A stretch of 27,722 nt of DNA, taken from assembly GCA_043802125.1 (NCBI GenBank), contig JAZDLG010000006.1, positions 1-27,722 of the forward strand, read 5' to 3'. The position numbers and the translations under genes were made by a program. Each line of letters starts with the position of its first letter. Positions within the stretch are counted from its first letter, which is position 1. This DNA is from Phelpsiimicrobium sp043802125 (GTDB lineage: Bacteria > Omnitrophota > Gorgyraeia > Velamenicoccales > Velamenicoccaceae). Below are positions 20,492 to 27,722 of the stretch, piece after piece. The notes below the pieces were generated by a model that was not told the DNA's origin, did not search any database, and saw only the letters and a list, made by a program, of their open reading frames with translations.

Positions 20492-23415
20492 ACGCTCCTT
20501 AGGGTACTCTGCCACGCCTCTTTCAACTCATCTAAAGTAGAGACAAGGCACGCGTTCCCCTTTGAACCGAAAACTTTCAGCTCTTTTGAATCAGTAACAC
20601 AGCCTATCAGCCCCAAGGCTGATTTTTGCAATATTTTTTCAAATGCCTTCTGGTGGACGCGCTCAACTTCAACCAAGAACCTTGAATTAGACTGAGAAAA
20701 AAGTATGAAATCGTCCCTTCTGTCTTTTTGCTGATACGGCACTTCTTTTAAAAAGACATTCGCGCCCAAGCCTCCGGCAAAACTCATTTCGGCTATCGTG
20801 ACCCCGATGCCGCCTTCCGAACAATCGTGCATTGAACGTACCAATCCTTTGGCGCAGGCGAGAGAGAGTTTTTCCAGGCGCGCCTTTGATCTTTTAAAAT
20901 CAACGACAGGGACCTTGCCGCCCTTTATCTTTAAGATATCATAGTAATGAGAACCGCCCAACTCAGGCGCTGTTTGGCCGACTATATAAAGCAGGTTCCC
21001 CGGAGCTTTCAAGTCCATGGTAATGGCGCCTCTGACATCTTCCATGATGCCGATAGCTGAAATAAGAAGCGTGCCGGGTATAGATACCGTCTTTTTACCT
21101 ACGGCAAATTCATTGTATAAGCTGTCTTTGCCTGAGATAAAAGGCACGCCAAACCCCTTTGCCGCGTCATAACATCCGAATGCCGCCCGCACCAGGCTTC
21201 CAAGCCTGTCAGGCTTATCCGGATTGCCCCAGCAAAAATTATCAAGGATAGCTGCTCCCTTCAAACTCCCGCCAACGCATATCAACTGCCTTAAAGATTC
21301 TTCAACGCATCCTGCGGCCATCCAATACGGGTCAATATCTCCGTATTTGAAATTAATTCCGTTTGAGACAACAAGCCCACGCAAAGAATTTAAACGCGGC
21401 CTCACTACACAGGCATCAGACGGCCCGTCGTTGGCCACACCTACTAAAGGCTTAATAACTGTCCCTCCCTGGACCTCATGGTCATACTGGCGTATGACCC
21501 ACTCCTTGGAAGCAATATCAGGATGAGAAAGCAATGCGCGCAAAACCTCTGTCAAGTCTTTGGCTGGTTTAAAAGTTCTTTCTTTAAACGCGGGCTGTAT
21601 CCACACAGCCTTTTTGGTTATGCACGGCAGGCCGTCGTGGAGAAAATCCATGCCAATCTCGCATACGCGCTGTTTATTAAAAAATAGCTCCAACTTCTTG
21701 GTGTCAGTAAATTCGCCGATACGCGTCGCTTCCACGTCTTCTTTTGTAAAGACTTCTAACAGCTCTTTTAACTTCTCCGGCTCACACGCCAAGACCATGC
21801 GTTCTTGTGATTCGGATATCCATATCTCCGTATAAGTCAGGCCGTGATACTTCAACGGCACGCGATCCAGATCTACACGAGCGCCCATTGCCTGGCCCAT
21901 TTCGCCCACGGCGCTTGATAAGCCGCCTGCTCCGCAATCGGTTATAGCGCGATAAAAGCCCCTGTCGCGCGCCTTAAGGAGGCAGTCTAACATCTTTTTC
22001 TCCGTTATGGCATTGCCTATTTGCACAGCGCCCGAAGAAACGCTCTCCGACTCATGAGTCAACTGTCCCGAAGAAAAAGTAGCTCCATGAATGCCGTCGC
22101 GGCCCGTCCTGCCGCCGACAACTACGATAACGTCGCCTGTACTGACTTTCTTAAAAGAACTTTCTTTGGGTAAAATGCCTACGGTGCCGCAATATACCAG
22201 AGGATTACCTACGAACCGCTCGTCAAAAAGTACCGCGCCGTTGACAGTAGGGATGCCCATCCTATTGCCGTAATCCCTAACCCCGCTGACAACCCCCTTC
22301 ATCACGCGCCTGGGATGAAGCGTGCCTTTGGCAAGTTTGGAGACAGGAAGATCCAATGGCCCAAAACAAAATACGTCGGTGTTTAAAATAGGTTTGGCGC
22401 CCAAGCCCGTGCCCATAGGGTCGCGGATGACACCTCCGATGCCGGTATTAGCGCCGCCGTAAGGCTCTAAAGCCGACGGGTGATTATGCGTCTCAACTTT
22501 GAAACAAACATTGTATTTATCGTCAAACTTGATTATGCCGGAATTATCCTTAAAAACTGAAACGCAATAGTCTTTTTTAAGTTCCTGCGTCGCCTTCATT
22601 ATGGTGGACTTAAGAAGATTGCGGATGATCTTATTGCCGATCTTTTTTGTGCCGGCGCGCTTTTCTTTATAATCAATCGTGCCGCGGAACGTCTTGTGCC
22701 CGCAATGCTCGGACCACGTCTGAGCTATAGTCTCCAGTTCGCAGTCCGTAGGGTCCCTCTTTAATTTCCTAAAATAGGACTGTATCTGACGCATCTCAGC
22801 TAAGTTTAAAAAAAGCTGGCCCTGACGGCTCAATCGGAGGAGCTCTTTGTCGCCGGCAGTTAAGATATTAACGGTATTTAACCGGAATTTGTAGTCCGGC
22901 AGGCTGGAAAAATCATAAAGGATGTGTTCATCTTCCGGCAGGACTGACTGGATGAGTTTGTTGTAAAGCAGCTTTTCCGCGATCTTTAAAAGCGCGTCGC
23001 TAGACGCGTCAGTGGACAAGCTGCCCTTAAAAAGATACCTCTTTGCTGTGCGCACCGATCCAACGGACGTAATACCTAAGTCCCTGATACCTTTTAGCGC
23101 GGACTCCTCAACAGGGTCCATCACACCGGGTTTGTAAATGATCTGCAAAGAGACAAAACCATCCGGGATAACGGGCGCCTGAGTATCCTTATAAAGCTCG
23201 TACTCCTGTATGACGCCGTCTATCAACAGGTCTTTGGCTATCGCGCGAGCTTGGTGTTCCGAGAGCGAGCTCTGCGAGCCCTGCAGAAAATAGACATGCC
23301 TTATCCGCGCGTCTTCCAACTTTCCAAAGCCCAATTCCATTATCTCGTTCTTAAGGCTTTCAGAAACGGGATTAAACACGCCTTCTTTATCTTTGACTTC
23401 AATGCGCCAATACAT
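20488..23415 (-). CDS. purL: FGAM synthase PurL with two fused N-terminal PurS domains
   Basis: ATP-dependent synthase subunit that makes FGAM with PurQ. 975 residues, much longer than small PurL (about 730) and lacking the glutaminase domain of large PurL. The N terminus holds two PurS-like repeats: about 1-75 (MYWRIEVKDKEGVFNPVSESLKN) and about 86-162 (FVSLQIIYKPGVMDPVEESALKGI with RDLGITSVGSVRTAKRYLF). PurL proper then runs from about 200: QTWSEHCGHKTF with catalytic His237, GGANTGIGGVIRDPMGTG, DCGAGGLSSAVGEMG, SGKDSLYNEF and MHDCSEGGIGVTIAEM. It is the first gene of the operon; AAGGT lies nine bases before the ATG. Confidence 0.95.
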   Translation of the reverse strand: MYWRIEVKDKEGVFNPVSESLKNEIMELGFGKLEDARIRHVYFLQGSQSSLSEHQARAIAKDLLIDGVIQEYELYKDTQAPVIPDGFVSLQIIYKPGVMDPVEESALKGIRDLGITSVGSVRTAKRYLFKGSLSTDASSDALLKIAEKLLYNKLIQSVLPEDEHILYDFSSLPDYKFRLNTVNILTAGDKELLRLSRQGQLFLNLAEMRQIQSYFRKLKRDPTDCELETIAQTWSEHCGHKTFRGTIDYKEKRAGTKKIGNKIIRNLLKSTIMKATQELKKDYCVSVFKDNSGIIKFDDKYNVCFKVETHNHPSALEPYGGANTGIGGVIRDPMGTGLGAKPILNTDVFCFGPLDLPVSKLAKGTLHPRRVMKGVVSGVRDYGNRMGIPTVNGAVLFDERFVGNPLVYCGTVGILPKESSFKKVSTGDVIVVVGGRTGRDGIHGATFSSGQLTHESESVSSGAVQIGNAITEKKMLDCLLKARDRGFYRAITDCGAGGLSSAVGEMGQAMGARVDLDRVPLKYHGLTYTEIWISESQERMVLACEPEKLKELLEVFTKEDVEATRIGEFTDTKKLELFFNKQRVCEIGMDFLHDGLPCITKKAVWIQPAFKERTFKPAKDLTEVLRALLSHPDIASKEWVIRQYDHEVQGGTVIKPLVGVANDGPSDACVVRPRLNSLRGLVVSNGINFKYGDIDPYWMAAGCVEESLRQLICVGGSLKGAAILDNFCWGNPDKPDRLGSLVRAAFGCYDAAKGFGVPFISGKDSLYNEFAVGKKTVSIPGTLLISAIGIMEDVRGAITMDLKAPGNLLYIVGQTAPELGGSHYYDILKIKGGKVPVVDFKRSKARLEKLSLACAKGLVRSMHDCSEGGIGVTIAEMSFAGGLGANVFLKEVPYQQKDRRDDFILFSQSNSRFLVEVERVHQKAFEKILQKSALGLIGCVTDSKELKVFGSKGNACLVSTLDELKEAWQSTLRSV

Positions 23416-23454
23416 GGATAACTGACCTTGGGTAGGCTACAAAAATGGAGCCCA

Positions 23455-23541
23455 CCCGGGCTAAAGCCCGGGGTTCCCTGGGCGGAATGCCCAAGCGGCC
23501 ATTCCTTATCCGCACCCTGAAGGGTGCGGTTTGTCGGCCGC
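23455..23541 (-). repeat. Hairpin-rich leader of the pur operon
   Basis: Three stacked GC-rich hairpins in the 5' leader of purL: CCCGGGC/GCCCGGG with a 4-base loop (23455-23472), TGGGC/GCCCA (23479-23493), and CCGCACCC/GGGTGCGG (23510-23529) enclosed by GCGGCC/GGCCGC (23495-23500 and 23536-23541). No T-run ends any of them and no known riboswitch core was recognised. They may be REP-type repeats, a processing or stability element, or an unknown leader regulator. Confidence 0.6.
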
Positions 23542-23568
23542 GGGGTATCACTAAAAAGACAGGATTTT

Positions 23569-23597
23569 ACTATAGCAGAAATTACTGACGAAATCAA
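23569..23597 (-). promoter_or_regulatory. Promoter of the purL-purD operon
   Basis: TTGATT (23597-23592), 17 nt, TATAGT (23574-23569); the -35 overlaps the last codons of the preceding glycosyltransferase gene. The predicted start is near 23562, giving a leader of about 147 bases that contains the hairpin cluster. Confidence 0.65.
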
Positions 23598-24286
23598 CCT
23601 TTAAGGCCATGGAGCCTGGCAAAGGCCTCAAACACAATACCTAGGGAAAACTTTGAGCGGCCTGCGTACCTGTGGTGGAATCGTATTGGCATCTCCTTGA
23701 AAACAAAACCCGCTTTCAGCGCGAGATACTTCATCTCCGCTTGGAACACAAAACCTTTTGAGCCGATATGTAAAAAATCAACGCGTTTCAACACATCTAC
23801 CTTAAAACAATTAAACCCGCTGGTCATATCCCTGATCTGCGTCCTTAGTTTTTTTCCAATATAAAAATTAGCAAGCCTGCTTATCAGGTATCTGGCCAGC
23901 CCAAGGCCTTGGGCATTGCCGCCTGAGACATAACGCGAACCCACGACCCAATCGGCATTTTCAAGGCCGAGCAATAGGCGAGGTATTTCCAGAGGGTCAT
24001 GAGAACCATCCGCATCCATACCTATCACCGCCTCGTAACCATTTTTTAGCGCGTGTTCAAAACCTGCCTTATAGCAATAGGCAAGTCCGTGTTCAGCCCA
24101 GGGAGACGTAACGACTTTTACGCGGGAAAAAAGCGCCGATACTTTTTCAACGACAGAAACTGTCCGGTCGCAAGAATGGTCATCAACGACCAAAACGTCA
24201 AGAGTATCGCTGAATGGGATCTTCTCTAATAAGAGAGGTATATTCGTCTCTTCGTTGAGAGCGGGGATAATAACAATGCTTCTCAT
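23594..24286 (-). CDS. Family 2 glycosyltransferase, polyprenyl-phosphate mannosyl/glucosyltransferase type (DPM1-like)
   Basis: 230 residues, cytoplasmic or peripheral GT-A enzyme that moves a sugar from a nucleotide sugar to polyprenyl phosphate. IVIIPALNEETNIPLLLEKI at 4-23, VVDDHSCDRT, GMDADGSHDP with the metal-binding DxD, VVGSRYVSGG, and MTSGFNCFKVDVLKRVDF. There are no C-terminal membrane helices, as in DPM1-type soluble enzymes. It starts 22 bases after purB with no Shine-Dalgarno sequence, so it is probably read from the purB transcript. The exact sugar is not predictable. Confidence 0.87.
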   Translation of the reverse strand: MRSIVIIPALNEETNIPLLLEKIPFSDTLDVLVVDDHSCDRTVSVVEKVSALFSRVKVVTSPWAEHGLAYCYKAGFEHALKNGYEAVIGMDADGSHDPLEIPRLLLGLENADWVVGSRYVSGGNAQGLGLARYLISRLANFYIGKKLRTQIRDMTSGFNCFKVDVLKRVDFLHIGSKGFVFQAEMKYLALKAGFVFKEMPIRFHHRYAGRSKFSLGIVFEAFARLHGLKG

Positions 24287-24308
24287 CTAGTTTATAGCCC
24301 GGGTGGCT

Positions 24309-25604
24309 TCATTCAAGGCCCAAATTCTTGAATATCGTCGGGATATGCCTTAAATAGAACTTGATGTCAAAGCACGCCTCAACCTCGCTTGCAGATAAGA
24401 CGCGCTTGACCTTTGGGTCGCTCAACAGGGCTGATTTAAAATCCTTATTCATTGAAGAGGCTTGGAAAGCGTTCTTTTGGACGATATCATAGGCATTGGG
24501 CCTGGTCAACCCCTTCCTCATCAATTCCAAAAGCACTCGCTGAGAATAAATGAGGCCGCGGGTATTCCCAAGATTGATGAGCATGTTCTTGGAGTTGACG
24601 TTCAAGCCCTCCACTACTTCAATGAATTGATTGAGCATGTAATCTAAAAGAAGGGTTGAGTCCGGAAGAATGACCCTCTCTACCGACGAATGGCTGATAT
24701 CCCGCTCATGCCAAAGCGCCATGTTCTCAATCTGGGCCATGGCGTTTGAGCGGAGCAAGCGCGCAAGGCCGCAGATCCTCTCGCACATGACAGGATTGCG
24801 TTTATGCGGCATAGCCGAAGACCCCTTTTGCCCTTTGGCAAAAGGCTCCTCAACTTCCAAAACTTCCGTTTTTTGAAGATGCCTTATTTCAACGGCAAAC
24901 TTTTCCAGCGAAGCGCCGGCGATCGCGATCCGCGCAAGACATACCGCATGCCTGTCGCGCGGGATCACCTGCGTTGATCCATAAGAAATGCCCAGGCCCA
25001 ATTTATCGCAGACATACTTCTCAACTTCCGGTTCTATGTTTGTATAAGTGCCGATGGTGCCGGAAAGCTTACCCACAGCGATCCCATCCCTGGCATCCTT
25101 AAGGCGCGCAAGGTTACGCCTCATCTCATCGTACCAAAGCGCGACTTTAAGGCCAAAGGTAGTAGGCTCGGCATGGACACCATGCGTGCGGCCTACGCAC
25201 GGCGTGCTTTTATATTTCTTAGCGAGCTTAAGCAGGCTGGATAGCAATCTTTCAACATCATCTATCAGGATATCAAAGGCTTGCGCCATCTGAAGCGCAA
25301 GAGTAGTATCCAAGACGTCGTTAGACGTCAGGCCCATATGGATATACTTGGCTTCTGAGCCTACGCTCTCTGAAAGATTATTGACGAAAGCCACAACATC
25401 ATGCCGGGTCTTTTCTTCAAGTTCTTTTATCTTCTCAATATTGATCTTGGCCCTGGCCTTGATGGCAACTAAAGACTTCTTAGGGATCTTACCTGATTTA
25501 AACCACGCCTCGCATGCCAGAAGTTCAATCTGAAGCATCTTTTCAAACTTGCTCTCTTCACTCCAAACTTTAAGCATCTTTGGTAAAGTATAGCGTTCTA
25601 TCAT
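24309..25604 (-). CDS. purB: Adenylosuccinate lyase
   Basis: Splits SAICAR and adenylosuccinate, releasing fumarate; used twice in purine synthesis. 431 residues, usual length for the family. TRHDVVAFVNNLSE at about 66-79, MGLTSNDVLDT at about 90-100, GRTHGVHAEPTTFG with catalytic His, and the fumarase/aspartase signature GSSAMPHKRNPV with the mobile-loop serines. AGAGGTG lies four bases before the ATG. It has its own promoter and is cotranscribed with the glycosyltransferase; it is separate from the purL-D operon. Confidence 0.96.
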   Translation of the reverse strand: MIERYTLPKMLKVWSEESKFEKMLQIELLACEAWFKSGKIPKKSLVAIKARAKINIEKIKELEEKTRHDVVAFVNNLSESVGSEAKYIHMGLTSNDVLDTTLALQMAQAFDILIDDVERLLSSLLKLAKKYKSTPCVGRTHGVHAEPTTFGLKVALWYDEMRRNLARLKDARDGIAVGKLSGTIGTYTNIEPEVEKYVCDKLGLGISYGSTQVIPRDRHAVCLARIAIAGASLEKFAVEIRHLQKTEVLEVEEPFAKGQKGSSAMPHKRNPVMCERICGLARLLRSNAMAQIENMALWHERDISHSSVERVILPDSTLLLDYMLNQFIEVVEGLNVNSKNMLINLGNTRGLIYSQRVLLELMRKGLTRPNAYDIVQKNAFQASSMNKDFKSALLSDPKVKRVLSASEVEACFDIKFYLRHIPTIFKNLGLE

Positions 25605-25620
25605 AATTCACCTCTGGGTT

Positions 25621-25649
25621 AATATAGCAAAGATATACCTCTTAGTCAA
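25621..25649 (-). promoter_or_regulatory. purB promoter
   Basis: TTGACT (25649-25644), 17 nt, TATATT (25626-25621). The predicted start is near 25614, leaving a 10-base leader that carries AGAGGTG. It lies seven bases after the hairpin repeat at site II. Confidence 0.78.
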
Positions 25650-25655
25650 TCAACC

Positions 25656-25701
25656 CGCCCCAGAAAGGGGCGCACTTGTCAATCCTTTATGCCAAGGTGC
25701 C
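25656..25701 (-). repeat. Modular hairpin repeat, site II (upstream of purB)
   Basis: Minus-strand order: module 1 (25701-25684, 17 of 18 bases like site I), six other bases, then module 3 (25677-25656, identical over 22 bases to site I), a GCGCCCC/GGGGCG hairpin. Module 1 lies inside the end of the preceding gene and encodes its last residues; the hairpin follows its stop codon. Confidence 0.85.
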
Positions 25702-26005
25702 TCCCCTTTACGTCTATGACGTCGCCATCCTCTTTTTCCTTATTTTTCTTCAAGGTGAAGAGTGCCGCGAAAAGCGCCAAGGCCCCAAGATAGATGATGA
25801 ATAGGACCCTGATAAGGAGAGGCAGGACAAAAAACAGGAACAGTAACCCGAACACTAAACTCCGGGCGAAAATATACTTTAGAATAAAATAAACAACTGA
25901 CGCTCCGATAAAAAATAAAAAAAGCGCCGTTGAAAACAATAAAAAACTCCCCAAGCCCGTTAATTTGGCATGGGGAGAACCAAACGAGGAGTAAAAAATT
26001 CTCAT
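25679..26005 (-). CDS. Hypothetical small membrane protein
   Basis: Not recognised. 108 residues; hydrophobic segments at about 18-45 (LGSFLLFSTALFLFFIGASVVYFIL) and about 49-83 (probably two helices: LVFGLLFLFFVLPLLIRVLFIIYLGALALF...), then a charged tail KKNKEKEDGDVIDVKGRHLGIKD. The last seven or so residues and the stop are encoded by the hairpin repeat at site II, so the C terminus has probably been replaced or extended by the element. It follows the other membrane gene with a 6-base gap. Confidence 0.6.
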   Translation of the reverse strand: MRIFYSSFGSPHAKLTGLGSFLLFSTALFLFFIGASVVYFILKYIFARSLVFGLLFLFFVLPLLIRVLFIIYLGALALFAALFTLKKNKEKEDGDVIDVKGRHLGIKD

Positions 26006-26011
26006 GCGTGC

Positions 26012-26278
26012 TTAGAACAAAAGGATGCCGGAAAGCGTAAGAAAAAATGAAATAAAAAGAAGAATGAAACCGAACACGCGAGGATGCTTTAAAAGCGCCT
26101 CGCTTAAATTCCGTTTCTGATTAAGCAATTTCTCTATCGCCTCTGTTGAAAAATTTTGATCCAGCTTCTTTTCAAGCTGAGAGATAGCGCGGGGTATAAG
26201 CAATATGCCTATGGATACCGCCAGGCCCACAACCCCTATCAACAGATTAAATATGCGCAAAAAGCCAAGTTCTAGCAT
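26012..26278 (-). CDS. Hypothetical two-TM protein
   Basis: Not recognised. 88 residues with membrane helices at about 12-30 (LIGVVGLAVSIGILLIP) and about 68-88 (VFGFILLFISFFLTLSGILLF), joined by an amphipathic, charged loop (AISQLEKKLDQNFSTEAIEKLLNQKRNLSEALLKHP). A strong AGGAGGG lies four bases before the ATG. First of a two-gene membrane-protein unit with its own promoter. Confidence 0.65.
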   Translation of the reverse strand: MLELGFLRIFNLLIGVVGLAVSIGILLIPRAISQLEKKLDQNFSTEAIEKLLNQKRNLSEALLKHPRVFGFILLFISFFLTLSGILLF

Positions 26279-26333
26279 TTTTCCCTCCTAATTTTGCCTA
26301 TTGTGGATACTCATTCTTTACAAAGTTAGCTTT

Positions 26334-26362
26334 ATTCTATAACTTAAACGGCGAAGAGTCAA
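26334..26362 (-). promoter_or_regulatory. Promoter of the two small membrane-protein genes
   Basis: TTGACT (26362-26357), 17 nt, TAGAAT (26339-26334). The predicted start is near 26327, giving a leader of about 49 bases with AGGAGGG. Confidence 0.7.
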
Positions 26363-26374
26363 GAAGTAGCCGCT

Positions 26375-26680
26375 TCATTTGATCATGATCAAAAGCATCT
26401 TAAATTTTTGCTCGGCCCTCACTGAGTGCGGAACATGGGCCGGCATTACGACCAGCCTGCCTGCTTTAGCGTATACATCTTCGCCGCCTATGACAAGATG
26501 GGCTTCCCCGTCTAAGATCTGCACCACCGCGTCAAAGGGCGCCGTATGTTCGCTCAATCCCTGGCCCTGGTCAAAAGCGAACAATGTTAAAGTACCGGTC
26601 TTCTTATCCAAAAGGGTCTTGCTGACAACAGAGCCGGATGAATACGAAACTGTTTCTTTGAGATCTATAGCCTCTGTCAT
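26375..26680 (-). CDS. Small single-domain cupin protein
   Basis: 101 residues from the start at 26680 (MTEAIDLKETVSYSSGSVVSK). Cupin_2-type beta-barrel: TLFAFDQGQGLSEHTAPFDAVVQILDGEAHLVIGG gives cupin motif 1 (with only one of the usual two histidines), and AGRLVVMPAHVPHSVRA gives motif 2 with its histidine. Metal- or sugar-binding; the function is not predictable. An in-frame ATG at 26779 would put the hairpin repeat into the protein and is rejected; AAGG lies seven bases before the chosen ATG. Confidence 0.8.
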   Translation of the reverse strand: MTEAIDLKETVSYSSGSVVSKTLLDKKTGTLTLFAFDQGQGLSEHTAPFDAVVQILDGEAHLVIGGEDVYAKAGRLVVMPAHVPHSVRAEQKFKMLLIMIK

Positions 26681-26710
26681 AACAGGCCTTCTACAGTAGG
26701 TAGAATACCC

Positions 26711-26759
26711 GCCCATCCGCCCAAGAATGGGCGCACTTTGCCTTCCAATAGGCAAAGGT
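26711..26759 (-). repeat. Modular hairpin repeat, site III (upstream of the cupin gene)
   Basis: Minus strand: module 2 at 26759-26730 (29 of 30 bases like 6582-6611), running into a GCGCCCA/TGGGCG hairpin (26734-26718), a variant of the module 3 hairpin. It lies between the amidase stop (26776) and the cupin start (26680). Confidence 0.82.
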
Positions 26760-26775
26760 GCGATGGGGCGGGGTA

Positions 26776-27552
26776 TCACGGGTTTCTCTTTAGCTTTTTC
26801 TTAAAGTCGTCCCATGGGAAACGATTACCCGGACACGCGGTCCTCTTGCCCGGAACGTCCTTATGCCGGACGATGCGGCCCATAGGGATGCGATAATACT
26901 TCCTTAAGGTATTGACTAAAAGCGCCAGAGATTCCATTTGTTTCTGCGTGGGCGGGCCGTAAGTAAAATCTCCGACAAGGCAGATCCCGATGCCGCATTC
27001 GTTCATACCACCTATGTTGCAGTGGGCCCCGTCCATCTGCTTGATCCAGCGCGGACTGGCTTCTATTTGGCCGTCTACGCGCGTGCTTGTCCCGTTATCA
27101 ATGACAAAGTGGTAACCCAACCCCCTGTCAAACCCGCGCCTCCTGTGTATAGCATCCAAAGAGCGCGCGTCGCCTGAATCCGTGACGCTATGGTGGATGA
27201 CGATATAGCGCCATTTGCTTGAACTGTATACCGGAATGACAGGCCTAAGAGGTGCTGCGTTCGGCACCAATAAACGCCGGCCTATTTTAAGCTCGCGGGG
27301 GTCTGCAATATTATTAGCCTTAAGGATAGCGTCCAGCGGCACGTCATACATCTTGGATATGCGATAAGCGGTCTCAGCCGGCCCTATAACATGATAAAGG
27401 TCTCCCCGCGCGCCCGGCACTTCATGCAGAGGGCTGTAGATAATATCCATTGGCGCCGTAGGCGCCAATGGAACGCTTGCGCATGAAGAAAGAAACCCTA
27501 CGGCAACCAAACAAACAATGGAATTAAAAAAATCCTGTCTTGCGCGCTTCAT
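26776..27552 (-). CDS. LysM-domain N-acetylmuramoyl-L-alanine amidase, lipoprotein
   Basis: Peptidoglycan amidase, predicted to be anchored in a membrane facing the periplasm. 258 residues: a signal peptide with lipobox LSSC (lipidated Cys24), a LysM sugar-binding domain at about 52-97 (YHVIGPAETAYRISKMYDVPLDAILKANNI...LKIGRRLLVP), then an Amidase_2/AmpD-type domain from about 113, with zinc ligands predicted as His120 (VIHHSVT), His230 (RHKDVPG) and Cys240 (TACPGNRFPW). DGAHCNIGGMNECGIGICLVGDF is typical of this family. The start shares ATGA with the stop of the upstream gene. Confidence 0.9.
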   Translation of the reverse strand: MKRARQDFFNSIVCLVAVGFLSSCASVPLAPTAPMDIIYSPLHEVPGARGDLYHVIGPAETAYRISKMYDVPLDAILKANNIADPRELKIGRRLLVPNAAPLRPVIPVYSSSKWRYIVIHHSVTDSGDARSLDAIHRRRGFDRGLGYHFVIDNGTSTRVDGQIEASPRWIKQMDGAHCNIGGMNECGIGICLVGDFTYGPPTQKQMESLALLVNTLRKYYRIPMGRIVRHKDVPGKRTACPGNRFPWDDFKKKLKRNP

Positions 27553-27722
27553 TTTTTAGCCAATACTTTTTCTTTAAGCGGATATTTCCCGCACGTAAAC
27601 TTTTCTCCCTCAGGGCAATACCCCAAAGCTACGCACTTAGCGCCCGCTTCCTCAAATACTTCAGGAAGATCTTTGATGCAGATAACAAGCATCTTGTCAG
27701 CCAGGCGCTTGATCTCCCACTG
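27549..27722 (-). CDS. C-terminal end of an unknown cysteine-containing protein (runs off the window)
   Basis: The last 57 codons of a frame that is open to the window edge and ends in TGA overlapping the amidase ATG. The visible part has ADKMLVICIKDLPEVFEEAG, then CVALGYCPEGEKFTCGKYP with several cysteines that could bind metal. Not recognised. Its strict 4-nt overlap with the amidase supports it as a real coupled gene. Confidence 0.6.
   Translation of the reverse strand, partial: QWEIKRLADKMLVICIKDLPEVFEEAGAKCVALGYCPEGEKFTCGKYPLKEKVLAKK

Noticed and set aside
23416..23562. Purine riboswitch in the purL leader
   Set aside because: The stems are simple GC-rich hairpins; I see no three-way junction with the conserved loop sequences of known purine, PRPP or guanidine-type riboswitches.
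26681..26779. N-terminal extension of the cupin gene
   Set aside because: The extra 33 residues come from the hairpin repeat at site III; the cupin domain starts after 26680.
1..27722. CRISPR arrays, tRNA and rRNA genes, complete insertion sequences
   Set aside because: I found no regularly spaced direct repeats, no cloverleaf with a TTCGAAT-like arm, and no transposase frame on either strand.

Overview
The window reads as part of a Gram-negative, probably anaerobic bacterial chromosome. An outer membrane is implied by a BamD-like/LptE gene pair, a lipoprotein amidase and MurJ. PurF keeps the four cysteines of the Fe-S form of the enzyme. Gene content, several domain fusions and many short GC-rich hairpin repeats suggest a deep-branching lineage such as Candidatus Omnitrophota; that is an inference from gene flavour, with no marker gene to prove it. 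Genes are packed tightly, with ATGA/TTGA/GTGA overlaps and several GTG or TTG starts.

Layout. 1-4694: uvrC (5' part) and murJ on the minus strand; rpsT on the plus strand, divergent from murJ; a bamD-lptE-holA operon on the minus strand running into the 3' end of rpsT. 4695-6560: an accessory pocket holding a long imperfect palindrome, an AT-rich two-TM orphan gene, an operator-like repeat cluster and a RelE/AbrB-type toxin-antitoxin pair with its own promoter. 6563-8306: a hairpin repeat element, then dusB and a secreted, tail-anchored orphan protein on the plus strand. 8303-15216 (minus): purE, TsaC/arginine-phosphatase-like fusion, rpiB, glyA, dCMP deaminase, nrdR, bifunctional nuclease, cca, macro-Nudix fusion. 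15307-23597 (minus): purL (with two fused PurS domains), a LOG-family phosphoribohydrolase, purQ, purF, purM, purD, behind one promoter with a hairpin-rich leader. 23594-25649 (minus): purB and a DPM1-like glycosyltransferase. 25679-27722 (minus): two small membrane proteins, a cupin, a LysM-amidase lipoprotein and the end of an unknown gene.

How it works together. PurF, PurD, PurL/Q, PurM, PurE and PurB cover steps 1, 2, 4, 5, carboxylation and the lyase steps of IMP/AMP synthesis; purN/T, purC, purH and purK are not in the window. GlyA supplies one-carbon units, dCMP deaminase supplies dUMP for dTMP, and NrdR controls ribonucleotide reductase, so the long minus-strand block is a nucleotide supply region mixed with tRNA maturation functions (TsaC, CCA).

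Main points of interest: a small palindromic element inserted in frame in purD with a 6-bp duplication; a modular hairpin repeat found at three places, each in the same orientation just upstream of a gene; four clean promoters whose predicted transcription starts fall on or just before the start codon (leaderless mRNAs), next to others with ordinary Shine-Dalgarno leaders; and the fusions PurS-PurS-PurL, TsaC-YwlE-like and macro-Nudix.
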